Positions 17,035 to 28,503 of a stretch of DNA of 64,000 nt are shown here, in pieces (the stretch's first letter is position 1; each line of letters begins with the position of its first letter). The stretch is from the NCBI GenBank assembly GCA_037039685.1, contig JAWNGF010000008.1, positions 1,612,001-1,676,000 on the forward strand, in the 5' to 3' direction. This DNA is from Ceratobasidium sp. AG-K. Lineage: Eukaryota > Basidiomycota > Agaricomycetes > Cantharellales > Ceratobasidiaceae. The notes below the pieces were generated by a model. The model searched no databases, had not been told where the DNA came from, and saw only the letters and a program-made list of their open reading frames with translations. The translations under genes were made by a program, and so were the position numbers.

Positions 17035-19411
17035 ATATATATCCCTATCTAGGTATTTACAGGTTCCCAGATGAACCTGATCAGTTGTATTTGGATCACC
17101 AGCAACCAAGAAATACCTTGAGTTTCCTGGGCTTGGACTAGATCGGCAATGTCCCATACACAAATGGATGTATCCCAGGACCCTGAGATAATTTGTCTGC
17201 ATTAGGTGAGAAAGCGACTGACATGACCAGGCCTGTATGTCCAATGAGCCAACATCCCACTGCCTGCCCAGACCTTGTGTCCCAGAGTCGTATGGTCTTG
17301 TCATATGACCCTAAGACTACATAAGAGCTGTCAGGGGAGAAGCATACCGAATTGACCTCAGCAGCATGTCCGAGCAGTGGGCCAAAGACACCTTGGCCAC
17401 TATGAGCATCCCAAAGTCAAACGGTTGTGTCAATTGAGCCAGAGGCAATGCGTTCCCTGTCACCAGAGACGCAAATGGCAAAGACCTGGTTGGTGTGCCC
17501 TTTCAGAGGCGGGAGTGCGGGTTGCCTAGTGCTCACATCCCAGACAAGAATGGTCCAGTCACCTGACCCTGGGACTATTTGAAGGCTATTGGGTGAGAAG
17601 TGAACTGAATTGACCCAATCTGTATGTGCCTCCAGTGGACTGCCAACCGGCTCCCCACTTTGTGCGTTCCAAAGCCGTATTGTCATGTCTTCCAACCCAG
17701 ATGCAAGAAGAGCTCCGTTGGACAAGAAGCAAACTGAGAATACCCTCCCAGAGTGACCAGTCAGAGGCTTGCCCCCTGCTTTCCTGCTGTATGTGTCCCA
17801 TAGTTGTACAGTTTTGTCATTGGAGACACATGCAATCCGGGACTCATCAGGTGAGAAACACACAGAGTTGACCCAGTCGGTATGACCCTTCATCGGTCCG
17901 ATGGCAATCTGCCCGCTCTGTGTGTCCCAGATGTATATCATCCCAGATGTATATTGTCCCATCATTGGAGCTGGAGAGAATGCAAGTGGAGTCTTGCAAG
18001 AACACCAGCAATGTGACTGGCCTTGTATGGCCTTGGAGTGGGGCATCTGCTGGACCTCAACAGCAAGCATCCCATACTTGGACGGTTGTGTCATACAAGC
18101 TGGAGATTATGTGTGCACCATCAGATGAGAAGCAGACACAAAACACAACGTTAGTGTGACCTGTGAATACTCAAACAAGCTGTGGTTTGCCTTCCACGTT
18201 CCATAGTCGTACTGTGTAGTTGGTCAACCTGGAGACGATTTGCTTGCCATCAGGCACAAATGGAATGGAATAGACCACACCAATGTGCCCTTCAAGTGCA
18301 TCAACGTTCATCTGACCAGCCAAGTTGCTCCATATGCATATGGTCTTGTCTCGAGAGCCAGAGACCAAACGTATATCTTCTGGTGAGAAGCAGATAGAGT
18401 CGACAATGTTGGTGTGCCTCAAGAGAGTGCCAAGTAACATCCAGCCGCTCTCTGCATCCCAGATGTGTATGGTTCCATTGCCATGACCCAAGGCAATGTG
18501 AGTGCCATTGGCAGAAACACAAACCAACCGTACCTCGTTGTTCTGGCCTTGCAGTGGACCAAGAACCGTGCATCCGCTCTCAAGGCTCCACACACAGATG
18601 GTGCCATCCCGCGACCCAGAAACAACTTGCTTGCTGTCAGGAAACAAGCATACAGAGTTCACGTAGTCCATATACCCTACTAGTGGCTCAAGCACTTGCT
18701 GACCGCTGTTTCTATCCCAGACCTTCACTGTTTTGTCATCAGAGCATGAAATCAATAATGTGCCATCATTGGAGAATATGGCGTCCTTAACCCTGTCACC
18801 ATGATCTAATGGACCCAAGACAACCCAACCTGTAGTTCCATCTATAATGAAAACAGAGGACTCGACGGCACATGCAAGCAGGGACTCATCCAACAAGAGA
18901 CAAACAGACCAGACCAAACCTGGTAATGACCATGTGGCTAGGAGTGCAAGCTGGTGCCTTGTCATGGCTGATCCATGGGCCTGAATTAACCCGCGCATCC
19001 TTTTGGTATAGTGTTTGGTGATAGGTGTCGACTCTGGCCAGAATGGAATGATAGAGATGTAAATGTGTGGTGCGCTTTGTGAGATAGAGTGACTGGTATA
19101 TGTGGTCACAAACCACCAAGCATCATATGCAAGGTCCACTGTCTCCTTGGGAGACTCTTGGGCCTAGGAATATGTGATTATGTGAATGAAAAGCTATGAA
19201 ATAGTAAGATTATGTCTTACTCACATTACTCCAGCCTGCTGCCAATTGTAGTATGCCAGGCCCAAGGTGCATGCACTCTTCCAGGTTGAGCACCTCCATC
19301 CAAAGTAGAAGCCACTCCGACAGGAACTCGTACAGTAACTTGGGTGTGTCATCTGTCATCCCTCCTAGCTTCATGTGTACCACCCAATAACGACATGCAT
19401 AGAATAGCTGT
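17035..19411 (-). pseudogene. NACHT-WD40 remnant: C-terminal WD40 propeller
   Basis: Read from 19411 downward. A helical segment (FYACRYWVVHMKLGG; LLLWMEVLNLEECMHLGPG) comes first, then a probable intron near 19140-19205. About six WD40 repeats follow in 19139-18171 (for example DDKTVKVWD, SRDKTICIW, NYTVRLWNV). A frameshift and stops near 18171 come next, then more repeats to about 17420 in other frames (NDKTVQLWD, EDMTIRLWN), and a last one near 17300 (DKTIRLWDT). A 16-bp tandem duplication around 17925-17955 (CCCAGATGTATAT twice) contributes to one frame break. Repeats are about 43 residues long with frequent GHTDWVNSVCFSPD-type joints. Confidence 0.85.
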
Positions 19412-19867
19412 TGTCGTGATCTAGCTCACTCCATCGGACTCGCCCGTTGTCTCGCCCGTCTGTCTCCCTCTTTCTGTTACGTTCCCTGTTTCCGTTCGCC
19501 GCGTTGCCACCTTCTTGTGGTTATTCTGTTACATTGTGTAACGCGGCTGTGCTTTGTACGAGTCATGTCTGTTCATACAGCATGACTCACATGGACACTC
19601 CTGACTGGTAGACTGTATGATTCATGTGGCTGCGCCTTGTATGACTCGGCCACGTCTTGTTTATATATAGAGGACCAACAAGCCTGGTAACCCCAGCTTG
19701 TTTTGTCTCGTCAAAACATCCCCTTTGAGTGACACTTAGAACCACCCCTACCCTCAAGAGCCTACAGACACTTAAGTGTGTTGCGGTTCAAGAGGTCACT
19801 CAGGTCTTAGTGCCGTCCACTCCCCATCACGGCTTGCCTTACAGCCACCAAGAAGAAGCTTACGACA
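19412..19867 (+). repeat. A2 5' LTR (456 bp)
   Basis: Begins TGTCGTGATC and ends TTACGACA. The TGACTC cluster, TATATATA and AGCTTGTTTTGT are present in the same order as in A1. Confidence 0.96.
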
Positions 19868-19889
19868 TTACAAAACAAGCTTAAACAAC

Positions 19890-21875
19890 ATGTCTATTCA
19901 AGAAGATGGAGGGTCACGTCCCTCATCCACTATATCAACAAGAAGAGGACCCAGTCAAGCCGCAAGGCCCACAGGATCACTAAACAAACAGGATATCACA
20001 CAAGCTCAAGCGGGAGGACCTGTCCGATCACGTTCTCAAAGTCAAACATCAATGCCGGGAGCTTTCGGCATGGCCGACATGACAACAGTACAGGAAGAGG
20101 AACTCACTATCACAAATAGAGAACCAGGAGATCTTACAAATGACCCCACTCCAGCTGTAATCCGCGTTTCAACTGGAAGTCCAGGGCCATCACGTCCAAT
20201 ATGGCCATTAGGATCTAGAAGACAGTTCTTCTCTCCCCAACCCGAAGCTCATGGGGGCATATCGCTTATCCCCATTAGACCTCCCCCTACACCACATATC
20301 CCCACAATCCCTCAAATCGGAGGAACCATCACCAATGTAGGAGCAATTCCAACAGCCTCTCAGCCGGTTACACCAGTAATTCCGGCACCACCATATATCC
20401 CACAAGGTTACTCCAGGCAATCGGCCCAGATACAACAAGGCACCGCTGATCCAGGGAGCTCGAGTTCCAGCTCCAACAACAATACCGTAATTAGCAATCC
20501 AGACGATTTAAATGACCTCCTGGAAGGAAGACACAACGCTACCATCAGGGTCATAGATGGAATGAGGGTCACTATGGATCGGAGGCTTAGTGGCCTAGAA
20601 CAAGCCACACAAATCCTCGCAAACAACCAGCAAATCTTTAATGACTCCATTAACAACCTACAAGGCACCCTAACGGACATCCTTACTGCGGCAAGAAACG
20701 GTGAACACAATTCCTTCCTAGTCGGTCAAGACGTAACCCGTCTTCGAAATGAGGTTACCAACACCCAAGGACTAGTGAACAACGTACGCGAAGAACTCAA
20801 CACTACCAGGCAAGGACAACTCGAATGGAACAAGGCAGTAACACAAGGACTAGAATCCTTACGACAGGAAGGAACCTCCTTCACTACCAAAATCACGGAA
20901 GTTCAAGAAACCATCAACAATATGCGAGAAGAGATGGACAAAGCATCCCTGCACGGGATCCCTTCTAGGCGATCAAATTCCCCACCACAACCAGACGCAG
21001 AATCTACCAGGATCGATGAATTAGAGCTAAGAATTCAACGACTAACTGAGAACCCAAACATCGGTAGCAGCCCACGTCGACCAAAAGTAACTCGCCCAGA
21101 AGCCTTTGACGGAAAGAAAGGAGAAGGTGCCGAAATGTTCATCACACAAATGGAAAGCTACTTCGTACGCCTGGGCGATCAATACAATTCCGACGAGGAA
21201 AGAATCCGCGAAGCTCTGGTGAACTTCAAATCTGAAAACAAAGCCGCCACTCACTGGGCACAAGTACTCTTACAATCGCTTAATCAAGGAGGAAACAACC
21301 AAAATCTGGCCACATGGGAAAGTTTCAAAGCACACTTCATGGAACAGTTCAGCGATCCCAACAAAAAGGCTAAGGCCGAATCAGACATCCGAAAATGCAA
21401 ACAGACCAACTCGGTAGCAAACTATGCCTCAGAATTCCGATACCTTCTGGTAGACGTAAACTGGGGACAAGAAGCACTGATCAACCAATTCAAGGAAGGG
21501 TTGAAGTCCGAGGTCAAGACAGAACTAGCTCGTTTCGAGCTAACCCTGATCAACGAAGATGGAACAGAACGGGAACTCTCCCTTGACCGGTGGATCTCAA
21601 TTGCAATCTCTATTGACCAGAAATTACAACAAATCAAGACCTCTACAGGAAAGAAAGCAGCCCAACCAACCACTAGCGGACAATCCTCTACAAAGCGGTT
21701 ACCCGACGAAGTATACAAAGCAAGGATAGCAAGCAACCGCTGCTTGAAGTGCGGACAGGAAGGACACCGTTCATTCAAATGCCCGTCCAAGGAATGGATA
21801 ACGACGGAACCTAGCGTCAAAGGAAGGGAAGCAACAATTACGGAAGACTCGGGAAAAGAAGGGGTCTCCCTCTAA
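19890..21875 (+). CDS. gag: Gag of A2 (661 aa)
   Basis: Starts at the ATG at 19890 (MSIQEDGGS); the frame is open further upstream into the LTR, but the start matches the other copies. The domain order is as in A1: disordered Ser/Pro-rich N-terminus, coiled-coil region, Gag core (GAEMFITQMESYF) and CCHC knuckle (CLKCGQEGHRSFKC), then the stop TAA at 21873-21875. The slip heptamer GGGAAAA is at 21851-21857. The linker before the coiled coil is shorter than in A1 (NNNTVISN in place of a poly-Ser run). Confidence 0.93.
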   Translation: MSIQEDGGSRPSSTISTRRGPSQAARPTGSLNKQDITQAQAGGPVRSRSQSQTSMPGAFGMADMTTVQEEELTITNREPGDLTNDPTPAVIRVSTGSPGPSRPIWPLGSRRQFFSPQPEAHGGISLIPIRPPPTPHIPTIPQIGGTITNVGAIPTASQPVTPVIPAPPYIPQGYSRQSAQIQQGTADPGSSSSSSNNNTVISNPDDLNDLLEGRHNATIRVIDGMRVTMDRRLSGLEQATQILANNQQIFNDSINNLQGTLTDILTAARNGEHNSFLVGQDVTRLRNEVTNTQGLVNNVREELNTTRQGQLEWNKAVTQGLESLRQEGTSFTTKITEVQETINNMREEMDKASLHGIPSRRSNSPPQPDAESTRIDELELRIQRLTENPNIGSSPRRPKVTRPEAFDGKKGEGAEMFITQMESYFVRLGDQYNSDEERIREALVNFKSENKAATHWAQVLLQSLNQGGNNQNLATWESFKAHFMEQFSDPNKKAKAESDIRKCKQTNSVANYASEFRYLLVDVNWGQEALINQFKEGLKSEVKTELARFELTLINEDGTERELSLDRWISIAISIDQKLQQIKTSTGKKAAQPTTSGQSSTKRLPDEVYKARIASNRCLKCGQEGHRSFKCPSKEWITTEPSVKGREATITEDSGKEGVSL

Positions 21876-24800
21876 CTGTGTGTGGAGAGACCAAGAAACC
21901 GGCAACGGAAACAATGTACTTTAGAGCGACAAATGAATCTACCATTGTTTACGCAAACGTTGCCGGAATCACAGAACCTATACCAACCCTCATCGATTCT
22001 GGAGCATCAAAGAACTTCCTGGACATTTCGTGGGCTCAATCCAACAACATTCCACTCATAGAACTCTCCACTCCTAGAAGAGTAATTGGAATCCAGGGGA
22101 AAGAACTCTCTCACCAAATACGTTTCAAAGCAAAGCTGGAACTAGAAGTAGAGGGAAAAACTTTCAAACAAGTCTTCTTTGCAATGCCTACTGGAGAAAC
22201 TAAACTTATCCTCGGACTGGAATGGTTAGAAGAATCAAACCCGGTCATTGACTGGAGAACAAAGCACATATCATGGCGAACAGAAGCCATTCAAGCAAGG
22301 ACAGCCTCAATAGACGACCTGCCCGAAGAATTCAAGGAATTTGCAGACGTCTTCAGCGAAGAAAAATTCAAGAGAATCCCTGATCATCGCCCATACGACT
22401 GCGCCATCGACTTCAAGGAAGGAGCTGAACTCCCGAAACCAACCAGACCTATCCCACTCTCTCCGGCAGAGTCAATTGCACTAAGAGAATACTTGGATGA
22501 AGAAATCGCAGCAGGGAAAATCCGACCAAGCAAATCACCCATTGCATCACCTTGCTTCTTTGTCAAAAAGCCTATCGACCCCAAAAATCCAGGGGCAGTC
22601 CGCCAACTACAACTAGTTCAAGACCTCAGAGGAGTAAACGCCATTACAAAGGACAACAGATTCCCAATGCCCCTAATGGAAGACCTCTTGGATAAAATCA
22701 AAGACGCAAAAATTTTCTCCAAAATCGATTTGCGCATGGGTTTCAACAATATCAGAATCAGGGAAGGAGACGAATGGAAGACAGCTTTCAGAACAAAAGA
22801 AGGACTATTCGAATACGTCGTCATGCCGTTTGGACTAAAGAACGCGCCCGCCATATTCCAAAGATATATGAACCACATCTTCCATGATCTCATCGACGTA
22901 TGTGTCATAGTATATATCGACGACATCCTAGTCTTCTCTAAGGACAGAAGTCAACATACTGTGGATGTCAGGAAGGTGCTAAAAATCTTGCTGGAAGAAA
23001 ATCTATTCGCAAAGCTTCCAAAATGCGAATTCTTTGTCACCAAATTGACATATACTGGACTTGGAATCAGCGACAAGGGCATTTCAATGGAGGAAGAAAA
23101 GGTCAAGGCAATAAAGGAGTGGAAGGAACCAAAAATGGTCAAGCAAGTCCAAGCATTCCTAGGATTCGCGAATTTCTACCGAAGATTCGTACCGAATTTC
23201 AGTCGATTAGCAAAACCCCTGACAACCTTAACAAGAAAGGAGAACAAATGGGAATGGGGAAATGATCAGCAGGAAGCATTTGAAGCCTTAAAAATGGAAA
23301 TCAGCAAGGAACCCACTCTACGCCATCCAAACCCTGACAAGCCCTTCTTCTTGGAAACAGATGCAAGTGGAGTAGCAATGGGAGCAATCCTGTCGCAAAG
23401 GCAAGATGATGGCTACCTGCACCCTATTGCTTTTCTTTCAAAATCTTTCAACGAAGCTCAGCTCAACTACGACGTCCACGATAAGGAACTTATGGCAATT
23501 ATAGAATCTCTAACACATTGGAGACTACACCTAGAAGGAACAAAGGACCCTATCACCATCTACACCGATCATAGGAACCTACAGTTCTGGAAGGAAGCAA
23601 GAACTTTCAACCGACGACACGCAAGATGGCACCAATTGCTTGCTTCTTATAACTTTGATATCATATACCGCCCTGGGATCCTGTCATCTAAACCGGACCT
23701 ATTGTCTAGACGGTCCGACCATGAGGATATTCCCACGCCTGAACAAGTAATGATATCTGTCGAAAGGTTCAAAGGATTTATGGGACAAGTAGACACGAAC
23801 ATCATAGAAACTATCAAAGAAGCTCAGGAAACAGATGAAGGACTAGCACGAATCAAAGAAATCTGCAAATCGAAGGAAATATTACCAAAGACCCTACAAC
23901 ACAGCGCGAAAGATTATGATTTCAAGGAGGGACTATTATGGTTCAAGGGAAGGATTTACGTGCCAGAAGATAAGGAATCCAGACTGGCCATCATGCGAAT
24001 TCATCACGACTCAAAAATTGCAGGACATCAAGGACAGGCTAGAACACTGGAGCTAATATCAAGAAGATACTTCTGGCCAGGAATGAAGCAAAGCATAAAC
24101 AGATACGTGGAATCATGCGAGACCTGCCAACGAACAAAGGGATCAAAATCAATAGTCCCGATCAAGCCTCTAGGGATTCCAAAAGGACCGTGGGAAGACA
24201 TAGCGTTTGACTTCGTAGTGAAGTTACCAAAATCCAGGGGATCAGATAGCATCTTAGTAGTAGTGGACCGATTCTCAAGAATGGCGCACTTCATACCCTG
24301 CAAAGAATCTCACACGGCAAGCGACCTTGCAAATCTCTTTATCACAAATGTTTGGAAACTGCACGGTTTTCCAAAGAGCACTATCTCAGACCGAGGAACT
24401 ACTTTCAATTCCAAACTTATGAAAGCCATTTATGAGAAAATTGGAACTAGCCCAGGTTTCAGTACTGCCTACCACCCCCAAACAGATGGAATAACGGAGA
24501 GAATCAATCAATGGATGGAAGGCTGGCTACGATCGTTTGTCAACTACCGACAGGATGATTGGGCGGACTTGTTACCAATTGCGGAATTTAGCTATAATCT
24601 ACAGAAGCACCGCGTAACGGGTAGTTCCCCCTTCGAGATTGTATATGGAAGGGAACCACTGTGGAACATCTCAACAGAAGAATCAGCGGTTCCAGAAGCA
24701 AACAACATCACAGGAAAATGGCGTAAAATTCAGGATGAAGCAATTGCATCAATGGAAACCCAAAGGCTCCCGGAAGAAGATCCGAAGAACGAGTACCAAG

Positions 24801-25792
24801 AAGGGGATCTAGTTTGGCTGCTGGGAAAGAACATTCAGACAAAGAGACCATCAAAAAAGCTGGATAACAAAAAGCACGGTCCATTTGTTGTGAAGCAACA
24901 GATAGGGTCACACGCTTATGAGCTTGATTTGCCGGCAACAATGAGGGTGCACCCTGTTTTCCACATCGATCTGCTGAGCCCTTACAAAGGAGACACTGAG
25001 TTCAGCCGTAACCAACCCCGACCACCGCCGATCATAACAGAAGAAGGAGAGGAAGAATACGAAGTAGATAAGATTTTGGACTGGAAAGAGACAAAGGACG
25101 GTCTTTTTTACAGGGTCAGATGGAAGGGTTATGGAAGTGAAGAAGACACAGAACAAAGGGCGGAAGATTTTGGCCACCTTTCAAAGATCATCAAGGACCT
25201 TCTACGCCGACACCCCGAGGCTCCCACGCCATCTAACTACGCTCCAGGGAGGATAAAAGGCAGAGGCGGCGAAACCAGTAGTATCACCTGCAAAACTTGC
25301 AACTACTCCAGTCTTCACTCCTCCCTTAAATCACTAAATCCTTTTTGTTGCCGACAATGCCCGCCGTCACACGCTCCACCATTGCCAACAACCTTACCCG
25401 CGTCCTCGAGGGACCCGCCTTTGCCACGGCAAGGATCCTCGACTCCGGGGCCGCTCTCTACGTCTTCAAGAGGTCGCAACAAAGTTCTGGAAGGATGCAC
25501 TTCAGGGCCTCGGACGACGTCCTCCACTCAGACTTGGGGGAATTCCAATGGGTCGGAAAAAAATGGCCAACACGCATGCAGCTCCTACGAAAGGACATAT
25601 TTGTGTGCCGAGGGTGCGCCGCATTCCAGGTCTCGGAGGTTGTCCTCCTCTCCACCCACATGCTCGGAGTGGTCAAATGGGGACAAGAAGGAGCGTACTC
25701 GAGCGAGTGGGTACCAGGCTACGACGGAAGGCAGCCAACACTCCGACCTAGATGGAACGACGCCTGGGACGCCAACTACGAGAAGGACCTAA
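21857..25792 (+). CDS. pol: Pol of A2
   Basis: The -1 frame relative to gag; recognisable from 21878. It carries protease DSGAS, RT YIDD, RNase H, the HHCC and DDE integrase (FDFVV, SDRGTTF, DGITERI), a GPF module and a chromodomain with EYEVDKI and RWKGY but no TWEP. The tail after about 25240 overlaps ORF3 and runs about 28 residues further than in A1, which again suggests that the tail is not under strong selection. No lesion is seen. Confidence 0.93.
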   Translation, partial: RRGLPLTVCGETKKPATETMYFRATNESTIVYANVAGITEPIPTLIDSGASKNFLDISWAQSNNIPLIELSTPRRVIGIQGKELSHQIRFKAKLELEVEGKTFKQVFFAMPTGETKLILGLEWLEESNPVIDWRTKHISWRTEAIQARTASIDDLPEEFKEFADVFSEEKFKRIPDHRPYDCAIDFKEGAELPKPTRPIPLSPAESIALREYLDEEIAAGKIRPSKSPIASPCFFVKKPIDPKNPGAVRQLQLVQDLRGVNAITKDNRFPMPLMEDLLDKIKDAKIFSKIDLRMGFNNIRIREGDEWKTAFRTKEGLFEYVVMPFGLKNAPAIFQRYMNHIFHDLIDVCVIVYIDDILVFSKDRSQHTVDVRKVLKILLEENLFAKLPKCEFFVTKLTYTGLGISDKGISMEEEKVKAIKEWKEPKMVKQVQAFLGFANFYRRFVPNFSRLAKPLTTLTRKENKWEWGNDQQEAFEALKMEISKEPTLRHPNPDKPFFLETDASGVAMGAILSQRQDDGYLHPIAFLSKSFNEAQLNYDVHDKELMAIIESLTHWRLHLEGTKDPITIYTDHRNLQFWKEARTFNRRHARWHQLLASYNFDIIYRPGILSSKPDLLSRRSDHEDIPTPEQVMISVERFKGFMGQVDTNIIETIKEAQETDEGLARIKEICKSKEILPKTLQHSAKDYDFKEGLLWFKGRIYVPEDKESRLAIMRIHHDSKIAGHQGQARTLELISRRYFWPGMKQSINRYVESCETCQRTKGSKSIVPIKPLGIPKGPWEDIAFDFVVKLPKSRGSDSILVVVDRFSRMAHFIPCKESHTASDLANLFITNVWKLHGFPKSTISDRGTTFNSKLMKAIYEKIGTSPGFSTAYHPQTDGITERINQWMEGWLRSFVNYRQDDWADLLPIAEFSYNLQKHRVTGSSPFEIVYGREPLWNISTEESAVPEANNITGKWRKIQDEAIASMETQRLPEEDPKNEYQEGDLVWLLGKNIQTKRPSKKLDNKKHGPFVVKQQIGSHAYELDLPATMRVHPVFHIDLLSPYKGDTEFSRNQPRPPPIITEEGEEEYEVDKILDWKETKDGLFYRVRWKGYGSEEDTEQRAEDFGHLSKIIKDLLRRHPEAPTPSNYAPGRIKGRGGETSSITCKTCNYSSLHSSLKSLNPFCCRQCPPSHAPPLPTTLPASSRDPPLPRQGSSTPGPLSTSSRGRNKVLEGCTSGPRTTSSTQTWGNSNGSEKNGQHACSSYERTYLCAEGAPHSRSRRLSSSPPTCSEWSNGDKKERTRASGYQATTEGSQHSDLDGTTPGTPTTRRT

Positions 25793-26118
25793 GTGATTGG
25801 AGGATGGAAAGGGGCAGGTACCAGAAGGAAAAGATCGAATGGGAACCTTACTGGTGGAGGAAGGAGGAGACGGACGTGTCGGCATGGAAGGAGGTGGAGC
25901 CCGATGTGCGACAGTGGGATGAGGAGTTTGTGGAGGTCCAGGAGAGGGTTTTGGACTGGTCCAAGGCGGACTGGACGAAGGAAGAAACTTGGGAGGAATG
26001 GGAGAAGTTCTCGGACGAACCGGGAAATACCGTGTTCAATCCCATTGACCTGACCTTGGAGGAGGAGGGGTTGGAGGAGTATATGTTGAAGAAGGAAAAG
26101 GACTGTGCAGTGCAATAA
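25357..26118 (+). CDS. ORF3 of A2 (253 aa)
   Basis: Same protein as ORF3 of A1: MPAVTRSTIANN start (ATG 25357, A at -3), CxxC (VCRGCAAF), Trp-rich acidic C-terminal half, NPIDLTLEEEGLEE near the end, then TAA just before the polypurine tract (26149-26159). Substitutions relative to A1 are mostly conservative or silent. The relation to pol is the same -1 overlap. Confidence 0.85.
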   Translation: MPAVTRSTIANNLTRVLEGPAFATARILDSGAALYVFKRSQQSSGRMHFRASDDVLHSDLGEFQWVGKKWPTRMQLLRKDIFVCRGCAAFQVSEVVLLSTHMLGVVKWGQEGAYSSEWVPGYDGRQPTLRPRWNDAWDANYEKDLSDWRMERGRYQKEKIEWEPYWWRKEETDVSAWKEVEPDVRQWDEEFVEVQERVLDWSKADWTKEETWEEWEKFSDEPGNTVFNPIDLTLEEEGLEEYMLKKEKDCAVQ

Positions 26119-26159
26119 GTCCGTTTAGGTCCCCCAAATGGACTCTTAGGGGGGAGTAA

Positions 26160-26615
26160 TGTCGTGAGCTAGCTCACTCCATCGGACTCGCCCGTTGTCT
26201 CGCCCGTCTGTCTCCCTCTTTCTGTTACGTTCCCCGTTTCCGTTCGCCGCGTTGCCACCTTCTTGTGGTTATTCTGTTACATTGTGTAACGCGGCTGTGC
26301 TTTGTACGAGTCATGTCTGTTCATACAGCATGACTCACATGGACACTCCTGACTGGTAGACTGTATGACTCATGTGGCTGCGCCTTGTATGACTCGGCCA
26401 CGTCTTGTTTATATATAGAGGACCAACAAGCCTGGTAACCCCAGCTTGTTTTGTCTCGTCAAAACATCCCCTTTGAGTGACACTTAGAACCACCCCTACC
26501 CTCAAGAGCCTACAGACACTTAAGTGTGTTGCGGTTCAAGAGGTCACTCAGGTCTTAGTGCCGTCCACTCCCCATCGCGGCTTGCCTTACAGCCACCAAG
26601 AAGAAGCTTACGACA
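26160..26615 (+). repeat. A2 3' LTR (456 bp)
   Basis: Preceded by TTAGGGGGGAGTAA and followed by the GCTGT duplication and the NACHT-WD40 gene remnant. Confidence 0.96.
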
Positions 26616-26620
26616 GCTGT

Positions 26621-28047
26621 GCAGATATTGCTTGGTTGGCACACTTAGTTATATCCAAGACACTCTTATTGCATAAGGACAAAGACTCAAGCTTGCAGAT
26701 GTTGAAATGAAAGTCGCTTGCCCTGATCACGTTGAAACCTGATTCTGCGATCAAAGTCTGAGTAGTTTGAGGGTCACAGTGGAATGCAACTGAGCGCGCA
26801 TGATTGCGCATGAAGTCAGGGAAAGATTGGTGCAATGTGTTCACAACTCCGCTAGACTCGGAAACAGTCAGCACCGAGCAGAGTAGTCTCAGTAGCCCAT
26901 TGACCTGCTCTGAGCTTTCTACTCCTAGTAAATTGGACAGTGCCTTGACAGTCATCAGCTCCTGTGTGCATATGATCACATCCAGAAGGGTTTTCATCAG
27001 AGTTTGGTCCAACTCATCCAGGTGTTGATTCTCAAACACAGACTGCAGGATGGATGTGTACAGTGCATCAATGTCCCAATCCTTCCTGTCTTTTGAGGGT
27101 GGGCCCAGACCAAGTATCATGCTCAGTCGCTTTGCATGTTGTCCAAAAGGTAGACCATCTTTAATGTAGCAAGCAGCTGTGGATGCATAGATGAATAACA
27201 AGCTGGAGTGAGCTACAAGAGCTGCAAGCTGAGCTGGTGGGAGGGGACATGCTCAAGTTCTGCCTTAAGGTACGTCTTGATATTGAGCCTGACCATGTTT
27301 GCATTGAGATCATGCAGCACTGAGCAAGATTTGTGATTAACGCCAGTCTTGCCCATCATTCGGGAGTATATCTGTGGTTCAGGTTGACTGGATAGTAAAA
27401 ATTGTATGGGGAGGTTCAGAAGGGATGACCTGGAGAGCAGGGTATCAATAATTTGGCCAATGCTGTTGTCATTTTTGCATTTGTCTAGTGCATCAATCAC
27501 AACAATAAAATCTGTTGGCAAAGTGTGTTGAACTTCCAACAGCGGCTTGACAAGCAAGTGTTTGAACTGTGTCTTCAGCACCCGAGTATGCACGTCAGGG
27601 TCAGCATCCAGTACTTTCAGTAACGCTCCACAAAAAGGTAACAAAAAACAAGCAAGCTGATATGCAATGGCGGGTAGGATCAGCTTGACATCCCGGCACT
27701 TGGGTATCTGTTGTGAGCAGAAGAAGCTGGCTGCTAGCTCAGCAGCTGTTTTGAGTTTGGCTCAGAGACTATATGCAATGGTAGTCTTGCCTGTCCCAGC
27801 CAAGCCATTCATCCAGTATACTTTGGCACTGTCCTGGTTGCGTGCCCAGTCAAGCAGTCTTGCCAACTCATCCTTGCAAGTGCCTTCTGTGCATTCCCGC
27901 GTCTGGATCTGCTTGGATGCACTGGAGTCATAAGCTGCTGAGGCTACAGCTTAAAGCTGTCACAGTCGTGCCTCCTGTGTGTGTGGGTTATACATCAACA
28001 CATGCACGGCTATCAGCAGCTTGCCTTGTCTGGTTTGTCCACTATCT
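26621..28047 (-). pseudogene. NACHT-WD40 remnant: NACHT domain and downstream helical region
   Basis: Read from 28047 downward. A linker (RECTEGTCKDELARLLDW) precedes the Walker A P-loop GLAGTGKTT at 27806-27780. An in-frame TGA at 27764-27762 follows shortly after. The Walker B-type segment FIVVIDALDKC lies near 27510-27477, then the NACHT C-terminal part (LLSSQPEPQIYSRM). A frameshift lies near 27235 (PPAQLAALVAHS resumes in another frame). The post-NACHT region 27201-26621 ends in FNICKLESL and continues after A2 at 19411. Stops in the linker near 28010-27950 may mark an intron. Confidence 0.85.
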
Positions 28048-28494
28048 TGTCACAACCCTAGCAGAACCTTGGAGGCCAAGACTCCACAGGTGGTGAGGAT
28101 GGGAGTTGGAAAACAACGGAGGTCAAATGTGCGGCGCTAAGACCTAAGTGGTTCACACGGGGAGTGATAGGGGAAAATGACAAGAAAACAAGTCTTGTAG
28201 GGGCAAGACTTGTGTTGCTGGTATATATACTAACTACTGTGGCTATGTACAATAGAGAGCATGCAACAAAGGAAACCAAAACGAGAGAAAGCAAGAGAAC
28301 AAGAGAAGCAAGGACAGAGCAAAAGAAACACAAGAAGTCCCTGGACAGCTAGGAGAACAAGGGAACAGGCCAGGCAGGCATGTCCCGTGGTCATGGCATA
28401 CATAAAGGCGACTATATGCACCGAGGCAAGAAGAACAAGACCAAACACGAGACAAACAGAACAACAAAGAGAGGAATGAGAAAAGGTTGTGACA
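28048..28494 (-). repeat. Family C 3' LTR (447 bp)
   Basis: Terminal TGTCACAACC / GGTTGTGACA inverted repeat. On the minus strand the TATA element is at 28230-28221 and the predicted start AAGACTTGTT at 28196, about 30 nt on. Small ORFs inside (for example around 28230-28470) are not genes. The internal polypurine tract next to it is broken by the solo LTR at 28504. Confidence 0.92.
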
Positions 28495-28503
28495 CTACCC
28501 CCC

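Larger units (their letters stand above)
19412..26615 (+). mobile_element. A2: full-length family A chromovirus in the NACHT-WD40 gene
   Basis: Flanked by GCTGT at 19407-19411 and 26616-26620. The two 456-bp LTRs (19412-19867 and 26160-26615) differ at four positions by eye. The self-primer site follows the 5' LTR (TT then ACAAAACAAGCT). gag, pol and ORF3 are all open. This is, with A1, the most intact copy. A2 is near identical to A1 over pol but clearly different in the LTR U3, gag middle and parts of ORF3. Confidence 0.96.

Noticed and set aside
28164..28479. Short ORFs in the 28.2-28.5 kb and 59.8-60.1 kb regions
   Set aside because: Both lie inside the family C LTR, repeat between the two LTR copies, and have low-complexity Arg/Gln/Lys composition.
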